Part shown: positions 7,413 through 13,505 of the stretch, piece by piece
How positions within the stretch are numbered: position 1 is the stretch's first letter
Layout: every line of letters starts with the position of its first letter
From: CAZKTO01 sp964555685
GTDB lineage: Bacteria; Chloroflexota; Dehalococcoidia; SHYB01
Direction: 5' to 3'
NCBI GenBank assembly: GCA_964555685.1
Contig: CAZKTO010000056.1
Coordinates: forward strand, 1 to 21,421
DNA length: 21,421 bases
Program-made: the position numbers and the translations under genes
The notes under the pieces: generated by a model
The model's input: the letters and a program-made list of their open reading frames with translations, nothing else
What the model was told of the DNA's origin: nothing
Database searches by the model: none

Positions 7413-8418
7413 GAACCCGTGCCTCGTAGCTCTCCCACGCCTTCGGGTTCACCAGGCGCTTGGGCCGCTGGCCCTCGAGCGCCAGCAGGATCGCCTCCGT
7501 CATCATGGCCGACTGGCGCTCGACGGTCTCGTCCGTGGCGCCGCCGATGTGGGGCGTGAGCACGAGATTCTCCAGCATGCGCAGGGGGCTCGACTCCGGC
7601 AGCGGGTGCCCCTCGAAGACGTCGAGGGCGGCCCCGGCGATGCGCTTCGAGGCCAGCGCCCCAGCCAGCGCCTCCTCCGCGACGACCCCCGGCGCCGAGG
7701 CGTTCACCAGATAGGCCGAGGGCTTCATGCGCTGGAGCTGCGGCCCGCCGATCATCCCCATCGTCGACTCGTTCGCCGGGGCGTGCACCAGGACAAAGTC
7801 CGACCGGCCCAGGAGCTCGTCGAGCGAGGTCAGCTCGACGGGCAGCCCGCCCAGCTGGGTGGGCTCGACGTACGGGTCGGTGGCGAGGAGCCGCATGCCC
7901 ATGGCCGCGAGGCGCTGCGCCACCATCCGCCCGATGGCGCCCAGGCCGACGATGCCCACTGTCTTGCCGTGCAGCTCCGTCCCCCGGTAGGCGAGATACC
8001 CGCCCACGGGATCGCTCCAGGCGCCCGACTTGACGTAGCGGTCGGCCTGGGGGATGCGCCGGGCGAGGGCCAGCATCAGGCCCAGCGTCAGCTCGGCCAC
8101 GGCGACGGCGTTGCGGCCGGGTGCGTTGACCACCAGGATGCCCCGCCTCGTCGCCGCCTCCACGTCCACGTGATTGAGGGCGTTGCGGCAGATGCCGATG
8201 AGCTCGAGACCGGGCGCGGCCTCCATCGCCTCCTCGAAGACGAAGTCGCCCTCGACGACCAGGAAGCTGACCCGCTCGTCCCGAAGTCTCCGGGCGAGAT
8301 CGTCGGGGTCGTGGATGCGCCCCGTCTCCAGCCAGCTCTCGTAGGTAACGCGCAGCCGCTCCCGGAGCCGCGCCAGCTCCGCCGGGGCGAAGGGGGCCAG
8401 GACGAGCGCGTGCTTCAT
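7399..8418 (-). CDS. D-2-hydroxyacid dehydrogenase homologue with altered catalytic residues
   Basis: This 339-residue protein belongs to the phosphoglycerate/glyoxylate dehydrogenase family. The NAD-binding Rossmann core is intact: GLGAIG at 158-163 and Asp181, which favours NAD over NADP. His290 in TPHIGG is the usual catalytic His. The family's catalytic Arg (NASRG or NTARG) is replaced: the sequence is NASAPG, with Ala242 in the Arg position. The catalytic Glu before Pro in the DVFxxEP motif is His271 (DVFEGHP). Two of three active-site residues are therefore changed, although the fold and cofactor site look sound. Activity, substrate or even catalysis may differ. The ATG at 8418 overlaps the hpnE stop as ATGA. 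A longer reading frame extends upstream inside hpnE but lacks family similarity. Confidence 0.9.
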   Translation of the reverse strand: MKHALVLAPFAPAELARLRERLRVTYESWLETGRIHDPDDLARRLRDERVSFLVVEGDFVFEEAMEAAPGLELIGICRNALNHVDVEAATRRGILVVNAPGRNAVAVAELTLGLMLALARRIPQADRYVKSGAWSDPVGGYLAYRGTELHGKTVGIVGLGAIGRMVAQRLAAMGMRLLATDPYVEPTQLGGLPVELTSLDELLGRSDFVLVHAPANESTMGMIGGPQLQRMKPSAYLVNASAPGVVAEEALAGALASKRIAGAALDVFEGHPLPESSPLRMLENLVLTPHIGGATDETVERQSAMMTEAILLALEGQRPKRLVNPKAWESYEARVHAPR

Positions 8419-9785
8419 GGGGAGCCGGCCACCGCGCGCGCCGCCGCCAGTCCGCTGCGAACGGCGCTCTCCATGGTCGAGGGCCAGCCCGTATCGGTCC
8501 ACTCGCCCGCGAGGAACAGATTGGGTACCGGCGTCCGGGCCGGCAGGCGGTAGGCGGCCGTGCCGGGCCGGGGCGAGAAGGTCGCGTACCGCTCGCGGAC
8601 AACGATCGTCTTCCGCACCGTGACCCGGTGGACCTCGGGGAAGGCGCGGGCCAGCTCGGCCAGCACCAGGCGGCAGAGCTCGTCCTTGGGCATATCGATG
8701 TGCTTGTGGGCGGCGCTCAGGGAGACGCAGAGGTGCTGGCCGCTGCCGTCCTTCCCGTAGATGGCGGACTTGTTGAAGACCCACTGGGCCTCGTTGTCCA
8801 GGAGCGCGGCGAAGGGGAGATCGGTAACGGGCCGGTCCAGCCACAGGTGCACGTTGACGATGGGCGACATGGCGATGCGGCTGGCGCGATCGAAGAAGGG
8901 GTGCTTGCGGAGCGCGGCCGGCAGGAGTCTGCCGAGGAGATGCGGCGGGACCGCCAGCACGTAGGAGTCGGCGCGGATGGGCTCCGTGCTATGGAGGCGG
9001 GCCTCCCGGATGCCATCCTCGCCACCTTCCAGGCACTCGAGGCTCTTACCCAGGAGCAGCGCGCCGCCCCGCGATTCGATGTAGCGCGCCGCCTCCTCGG
9101 CCAAGAGACTGGAGAGGCCCACGGTGGCGTAGCCGATATCGGCGGCGTGGGGGTCGCGCAGGAAGCCCTCCTGGAAGACCATGATCGCCTGGGCAGCGCT
9201 GACCCGCTTCGAGGGATCGTTGCACGTGGGGACGATGACCAGGTCCCAGAACGCCTGGATGGCGCGCGGCGACTGCCCCCGAGCGGCGAGCCAGTCGGCG
9301 AAGCTTATGCCGTCGAGCTTCCGCCGCTCGTCCTCGGAGATGCGGCGCAGGGCGAGGACGGCCCGGACGACGGCCAGCTTGTCGCGCAGCGAGAGGTGGC
9401 GGTACCCCAGGAGCGAGGGCACGAGGTGCAGTCCCCCGGGCAGGCGAGAGCTCGCCAGCGCCGAGCGGCGGCGCCGAGCATCGATGACCGTCACGCGCAT
9501 GCGGGGCTGGAGGTGTGCCTTGTGCCGCACGCCCAGGCGGTCCAGCAGGCCGAGGTAGGCGGTGCAGCACCGCATGAAGACGTGCTGGCCGTTGTCGACC
9601 TCGGCATCCACGTCCGTCTCGAGGAACGAGTAGGTGCGCCCGCCCAGGTAGGGTCGCCTCTCCAGCAGGGTGACCCGCCAGGCCCGGCCGGCGAGTTCGC
9701 AAGCAGCGGCGATCCCCGCGAGCCCTCCCCCCACGATCAGCGCGTGCCCAGGGGGACGAGGCCTCGGAGGCTGTTGGCCGTCCAT
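8415..9785 (-). CDS. hpnE: HpnE, FAD-dependent hydroxysqualene dehydroxylase
   Basis: This 456-residue flavoprotein of the amine oxidase/phytoene desaturase fold carries out the last step of the HpnCDE route, the reduction of hydroxysqualene to squalene. The N-terminal dinucleotide motif VGGGLAGIAAACEL starts at about residue 18, followed by LLERRPYLGGRTYS, the family's FAD-contact region. NGQHVFMRCCTAYL near 65-78 is typical of squalene-associated FAD-dependent desaturases. The C-terminal LFLAGEWTDTGWPSTMESAV is the second FAD site and is a clear HpnE mark. The ATG at 9785 lies 49 nt inside the 3' end of hpnD and has an AGGGA nearby. The stop overlaps the next gene's ATG, so translation may carry on into the sugar module. 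Confidence 0.95.
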   Translation of the reverse strand: MDGQQPPRPRPPGHALIVGGGLAGIAAACELAGRAWRVTLLERRPYLGGRTYSFLETDVDAEVDNGQHVFMRCCTAYLGLLDRLGVRHKAHLQPRMRVTVIDARRRRSALASSRLPGGLHLVPSLLGYRHLSLRDKLAVVRAVLALRRISEDERRKLDGISFADWLAARGQSPRAIQAFWDLVIVPTCNDPSKRVSAAQAIMVFQEGFLRDPHAADIGYATVGLSSLLAEEAARYIESRGGALLLGKSLECLEGGEDGIREARLHSTEPIRADSYVLAVPPHLLGRLLPAALRKHPFFDRASRIAMSPIVNVHLWLDRPVTDLPFAALLDNEAQWVFNKSAIYGKDGSGQHLCVSLSAAHKHIDMPKDELCRLVLAELARAFPEVHRVTVRKTIVVRERYATFSPRPGTAAYRLPARTPVPNLFLAGEWTDTGWPSTMESAVRSGLAAARAVAGSP

Positions 9786-10660
9786 AGCTTCCCTGCGAGC
9801 CAGAGCTTCTCTCGCGTCGGCAGGCTCACGCGCCCTTCGAAGATGTGGTAGCCGCGGGCCTCCATCCGGTCCAGGAGCCGGCTATAGAGGGCGCGCAGGA
9901 TGGCGGGACAGACCCGGCTCCGCCGGGGCACCAGCGGCAGGAGCTTCGCCCCTTCGGCGAAGTACCGCCGGGCGCGCGCGCCCTGGAACCGCATCAGCTC
10001 GATGAACGAGTCGTTGACCACGCCCCGCACCAGGTCGGCCTCGGAGTAGCCGAACCGCCGCAGCTCGGCCTGGGGCAGGTAGACGCGGTCGCGCTCCGCG
10101 TCCTCGCGCACGTCCCGCATGATGTTGACGAGCTGCATGGCGATCCCCAGCGCCTCGGCGTGCTCCTTGGCCTTGGGGTCGGAGTAGCCGAAGATCTCGA
10201 TGCAGATGAGGCCCACCACCGAGGCCACCTGGTAGCAGTACCAGCGCAGGTCCTCGAACGTCTCGTAGCGCGTGACCGTCAGGTCCATCAGGACGCCATC
10301 GATGATCCCGTCGAAGTAGTCGCGCGGGATGCGGAAGCGCTGGGCGGCGTCGGCGAGGGCCGTGAAGACGGGCCCCGACGGGCGCCCCTCGAACGCCTCG
10401 TGCAGGAGGCGCCGGTGGCCCTCCAGGAGGTCCAGCTTGCGCGCGCGCTCGATGGGCTCATCGGCGTAGTCGTCGGAGGCGCGGCTGAAGGCGTAGACGG
10501 CGTAGATGGCGCGGCGCCGCTCCCGCGGCAGGGGCAGGAACGCGAAGTAGAAGTTGCGCGCCTGCTCCCTGGTGAGGGCCTGGCAGTGGCGATAGGCCTC
10601 TTCGATGGGGACGGGCCCCTGGGGCGAGCCCAGCGCGGGCTCCCCGGCCACGCTAGCCAC
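9737..10660 (-). CDS. hpnD: HpnD, presqualene diphosphate synthase
   Basis: This 307-residue trans-isoprenyl diphosphate synthase of the squalene/phytoene synthase family condenses two farnesyl diphosphates to presqualene diphosphate. The two Asp-rich, Mg-binding motifs are DDYAD at 63-67 and DVRED at 183-187 (in NIMRDVREDAERDRVYLP). YAFSRASDD and QARNFYFAFLPLP near 33-45 are characteristic of HpnD. The start is GTG at 10660, which overlaps the hpnC stop by 8 nt. A second GTG three codons later is a possible alternative. The 3' end overlaps hpnE. The C, D, E order matches known hopanoid operons, so assignment to HpnD and not phytoene synthase is well supported by context. Confidence 0.94.
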   Translation of the reverse strand: MASVAGEPALGSPQGPVPIEEAYRHCQALTREQARNFYFAFLPLPRERRRAIYAVYAFSRASDDYADEPIERARKLDLLEGHRRLLHEAFEGRPSGPVFTALADAAQRFRIPRDYFDGIIDGVLMDLTVTRYETFEDLRWYCYQVASVVGLICIEIFGYSDPKAKEHAEALGIAMQLVNIMRDVREDAERDRVYLPQAELRRFGYSEADLVRGVVNDSFIELMRFQGARARRYFAEGAKLLPLVPRRSRVCPAILRALYSRLLDRMEARGYHIFEGRVSLPTREKLWLAGKLWTANSLRGLVPLGTR

Positions 10661-11618
10661 GGCGCCCGCCCGCGATCCGCTGCGCCGTCAGGCCGGCCAG
10701 CGCCGAGAGCGTCAGCCGCAGCCTCTTCGCCTTCGAGACTACAGGGCGCCGGGAGAGCACGTCGTACCGGCGCCGCTCGATGGCGTCCAGCACGGCCATC
10801 CCGCCCATGGTGAAGAGGCGCAGGTCCAGCCGCAGCTCCCCCTCGACACGATCGACCAGCTTCGCGCCCTCGAGGAAGAGCTCCCGCGCCCGGCCCACCT
10901 CGAAGGCCATGAGCCGCCGCCATCGCTCGTTGACGACGCCCGCGGCCAGCTCCGGCTCCGAGTAGCCGAACCGCGCCATGTCCTCCTGGGGGATATAGAT
11001 GCGCCCCAGATCGAGGTCGCGACGCACGTCCTGCCAGAAATTGGCGAGCTGGAGGGCGGTGCAAGTGGCGTCCGAGAGGCGCTGGCGCTCCTCATCGTGA
11101 TACCCAAAGACGCCCAGGACCATGCGCCCCACGGGGTTGGCCGAACGGTCGCAGTAGTGGAGCAGGTCCGGGTAGGCAGGGTAGCGGACGTTGCGCTGGT
11201 CCATGCGGTTGGCCTCGATGAGCTTGAGATAGAGCTCCGGCGGCATGGGGTGCTCTCGCAGCGTCTGCTGGAGGGCGACCAGAATGGGGTGCTGGGGCGT
11301 TCCGCCCTCGACGCGGCGCAGGTCCCGCTCCCACTCGTCCAGGAGGGCCAGGCGGTCGCCCGCGGCCTCGTCGCCGAGATCGTCCGTGTGGCGGCAGAAG
11401 GCGTAGACGCTGTACATGGCGGGCCGCAGCCGCCTGGGCAGGAACCAGGAGACGACGGTGAAGTTCTCGTAGTGCGACTTGGCCAGCCGCTCGCAGTAGG
11501 CGTAGGCCTCGGCGAGATCTTTAGGCTGGGTAGTTAGGCCTACAACGTCAATTTCTCCTTGGCCTGCTGTCTTGACGCCAAATTCGACAATTGGTAACCC
11601 TCCATCTCTTTCAGCCAC
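10653..11618 (-). CDS. hpnC: HpnC, hydroxysqualene synthase, with a foreign-looking N-terminus
   Basis: HpnC converts presqualene diphosphate to hydroxysqualene. It belongs to the squalene/phytoene synthase family and, counted from the GTG at 11618, has 321 residues. DDLGD at 79-83 and DVRRD at 197-201 are the Asp-rich motifs; SHYENFTVVSWFLP near 48-61 is typical of HpnC. Clear similarity begins only at about residue 35 (DLAEAYAYCERL). The 5' part before that is AT-richer and unlike the family, and seems to belong to the inserted segment that carries HicAB. The start is thus uncertain: GTG 11618 has AGGAG 11 nt upstream, while TTG 11675 would add 19 residues and has no good ribosome-binding site. 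A chimeric N-terminus or an unrecognised start inside it are both possible. Confidence 0.88.
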   Translation of the reverse strand: MAERDGGLPIVEFGVKTAGQGEIDVVGLTTQPKDLAEAYAYCERLAKSHYENFTVVSWFLPRRLRPAMYSVYAFCRHTDDLGDEAAGDRLALLDEWERDLRRVEGGTPQHPILVALQQTLREHPMPPELYLKLIEANRMDQRNVRYPAYPDLLHYCDRSANPVGRMVLGVFGYHDEERQRLSDATCTALQLANFWQDVRRDLDLGRIYIPQEDMARFGYSEPELAAGVVNERWRRLMAFEVGRARELFLEGAKLVDRVEGELRLDLRLFTMGGMAVLDAIERRRYDVLSRRPVVSKAKRLRLTLSALAGLTAQRIAGGRRG

Positions 11619-11692
11619 GCTCCAACTATCTCCTCTCCCATGTCTGTCATGGCCAAGAGTTCTTAGCGGGCCCAATACCGCTGTACATGATG

Positions 11693-11926
11693 CTAGGCCG
11701 CGACCTCAACGAGGATCGCCTGAGGATGCTCGGATTCCACTGGGACGGGTTCGTCGTCGGCCAGGAGAGACTCGATATAGAGATGGATTGCGTCTTTGGC
11801 CATGGCAATAGCCTCTTCACGCGTCTCGCCTTGGGTAACGCAGCCGGGTAACGCAGGTACCGTGACAGAGTAACCACCTGCTTCAGGCTCAGGATGCAAG
11901 ATGATCGTGTACCGATATTGCTTCAC
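11693..11926 (-). CDS. hicB: HicB-family antitoxin (short form)
   Basis: This 77-residue protein has the partial RNase H-like HicB fold. YTIILHPEPEAGGYSVTVPA, then LPGCVTQGETREEAIAMAKDAIHLYIE is the family signature. It should neutralise the HicA ribonuclease encoded just upstream. It is about 77 residues long and ends after the core, so the C-terminal ribbon-helix-helix or HTH DNA-binding domain of longer HicB proteins is missing. Autoregulation through this protein is therefore doubtful. The start is GTG at 11926, overlapping the hicA stop as GTGA, with a strong GAGGAGG 5 nt before it. This should favour antitoxin synthesis. An 11-nt direct repeat (11833-11843 and 11846-11856) lies inside the conserved core. 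Confidence 0.88.
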   Translation of the reverse strand: MKQYRYTIILHPEPEAGGYSVTVPALPGCVTQGETREEAIAMAKDAIHLYIESLLADDEPVPVESEHPQAILVEVAA

Positions 11927-12153
11927 AACAGCCTCCTCAGGTCATCCACTGTCAGACCAGCTTGCTCTAGCACGTCACTAATGACCTTGGGTTTCAGAGT
12001 AACTCCAGCGTGTCTCGGAACGACTATTCTGCCACGTTTTGCGGGGTGCCTGAGGATTACGTGACTGCCGCTTTGCCGCGGGGTAAACCAGCCATCGCTG
12101 TGCAAGGCCCTGAGAAGCTCCGCGCTCGTCACACGCGGCAGTTTCGGGCTCAT
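11923..12153 (-). CDS. hicA: HicA-family mRNA interferase toxin
   Basis: HicA toxins are small dsRBD-fold ribonucleases that cleave mRNA when not bound by HicB. This 76-residue protein has the expected layout: LPRVTSAELLRALHSDGW, then the GSH segment with the putative catalytic His31, then VILRHPAKRGRIVVPRH and a C-terminal helix. Toxin-before-antitoxin order with a 4-nt overlap is the usual HicAB arrangement. The ATG at 12153 has only a weak ribosome-binding site, in contrast to hicB. The gene lies 41 nt after the ispG stop and is read in the direction of the hopanoid operon, so it could be expressed from the operon transcript. No separate promoter was identified with confidence. Confidence 0.88.
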   Translation of the reverse strand: MSPKLPRVTSAELLRALHSDGWFTPRQSGSHVILRHPAKRGRIVVPRHAGVTLKPKVISDVLEQAGLTVDDLRRLL

Positions 12154-12194
12154 AGATGGTTACTCTTCGGCTGGTCTGGGACCGAGGCGCCTTC

Positions 12195-13505
12195 TCACTT
12201 CCCCCACCGCTGCTGCACGTACTCCTCGACCATCCGGATGAAATCCTGGGCGATGGTGGGCCCCTCAAGGAAGGTCCGCCGCTCGCCGTCGACGAAGACG
12301 GGTGCCCGGGGCGACTCGCCGCTGCCGGGGAGCGAGATGCCGATATTGGCCGCCCGCGACTCGCCGGGGCCGTTGACCACGCACCCCATGACCGCAACCC
12401 GCAGGTCCTTGGCGCCGGGGTAGGTGGCCCGCCACTGGGGCATCTTGGCGTCCAGGTGCGCCTGGATATCCCGCGCCAGCTCGCGGAAGAGCGAGGACGT
12501 GGTGCGGCCGCAGCCGGGGCACGCCGTCACCGCCGGACGGAACGATCGAAGCTGGAGCGCCTGGAGGATCTCCTGGCAGAGGCGCACCTCGCGGGCGCGG
12601 TCGCCTCCGGGCTCCGGCGTCAGGCTCGACCGGATCGTGTCGCCGATGCCGTCGTACAGCAGCACCGAGAGGGCGGCCGTGGTGGCGACGATCCCCTTGG
12701 CGCCCATGCCCGCTTCTGTGAGACCGAGATGCAACGGGAGGTCGCAGCGCTGGGCCAGCTCCCGGTAGGCCTCCACCATCTGAGGCAGGCGCGAGACCTT
12801 GCACGAGATGATGATGTTCGTCTCCGGCAGGCCCAGATCGGCGGCGGCCTGGGCGCTGGCCAGGGCGCTCTCGACCAGGGCCTCGCGCTCCACCTCGTCG
12901 CTCGAGAGGGGGGCGGGGCGCCGGGCGTTGGCATCCATCCTCTTCGCCAGGACCTCCTGGTCCAGACTCCCGGCATTCACGCCAATGCGCACGGGCTTGT
13001 TCAGCTCGCGGGCCACCTCGATAAAGGCGCGGAAGTTCTCGTCGTGCCGGGGGCCGCGGCCCACATTGCCGGGGTTGATCCGGAACTTGGCCAGGGTCCG
13101 CGCGCAGGCCGGGTGATCGCGCAGCAGGCGATGGCCGATGAAGTGGAAGTCGCCGATGAGGGGGACGGTGCAGCCCATGGCGTCGAGGCGCCGGCGGATC
13201 TCGGGGACGGCCTTAGCCGCCGCGTCGTTGTTCACCGTCACGCGCACGAGCTCGCTCCCCGCGCTGGCGAGGAGTTGGACCTGGGCGACCGTGGCCTCCA
13301 CGTCCGCCGTATCGGTGTCCGTCATGGACTGGACGACGATGGGGTTTTGGCCGCCGACGCAGACGCCGCCCACGTGGACGACCTTGGACGGGCGCCGCAG
13401 ACGGCCAGGAGACGTAGAGCCATCGCCCGGGATCGCACCGGTGGCGGGCCCGGCCATCGGCAACCGGACGCCCCCCGCGCCCCGGACAGCCTTCGCGTCC
13501 GCCAC
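12195..13505 (-). CDS. ispG: IspG (GcpE), 4-hydroxy-3-methylbut-2-enyl diphosphate synthase
   Basis: This [4Fe-4S] enzyme of the MEP pathway makes HMBPP from MEcPP. Counted from GTG 13505 it has 436 residues. The cluster ligands are present: Cys329 and Cys332 in CPGCGRTTS, Cys375 in MGCVVNGPGE, and Glu382. The TIM-barrel part shows IVVQSMTDTDT, LIGDFHFIGH and FRINPGNVG. GTG at 13505 is chosen because an AGGAGG lies 7 nt upstream and the start shares one base with the shc stop (TAGTG). The ATG at 13457 would give 420 residues and is the alternative. The reading frame extends upstream but is out of family there. Its place next to shc links precursor supply to hopanoid synthesis. HicAB sits directly downstream. 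Confidence 0.94.
   Translation of the reverse strand: MADAKAVRGAGGVRLPMAGPATGAIPGDGSTSPGRLRRPSKVVHVGGVCVGGQNPIVVQSMTDTDTADVEATVAQVQLLASAGSELVRVTVNNDAAAKAVPEIRRRLDAMGCTVPLIGDFHFIGHRLLRDHPACARTLAKFRINPGNVGRGPRHDENFRAFIEVARELNKPVRIGVNAGSLDQEVLAKRMDANARRPAPLSSDEVEREALVESALASAQAAADLGLPETNIIISCKVSRLPQMVEAYRELAQRCDLPLHLGLTEAGMGAKGIVATTAALSVLLYDGIGDTIRSSLTPEPGGDRAREVRLCQEILQALQLRSFRPAVTACPGCGRTTSSLFRELARDIQAHLDAKMPQWRATYPGAKDLRVAVMGCVVNGPGESRAANIGISLPGSGESPRAPVFVDGERRTFLEGPTIAQDFIRMVEEYVQQRWGK

Larger units (their letters stand above)
11520..12170. other. AT-richer inserted segment carrying HicAB
   Basis: About 650 bp between ispG and the recognisable part of hpnC have visibly lower GC (roughly half) than the neighbours (about two thirds or more) and use codons such as AAA, AGA, ATT and TTA that are rare nearby. 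It contains hicA, hicB and about 170 bp of further sequence that runs in frame into hpnC. No transposase, terminal inverted repeats or target-site duplication could be found, so the mechanism of entry is unknown. Positions 11619-11692 hold no separate gene that I can support. Confidence 0.65.

Noticed and set aside
8419..8844. Upstream extension of the dehydrogenase frame by 142 codons
   Set aside because: It lies inside hpnE and has no family similarity; the ATG at 8418 begins exactly where the family's N-terminus should.
11833..11856. 11-nt tandem repeat as a recombination or attachment site
   Set aside because: It lies within the conserved LPGCVTQ coding part of hicB and is explained by similar codons in the two halves.
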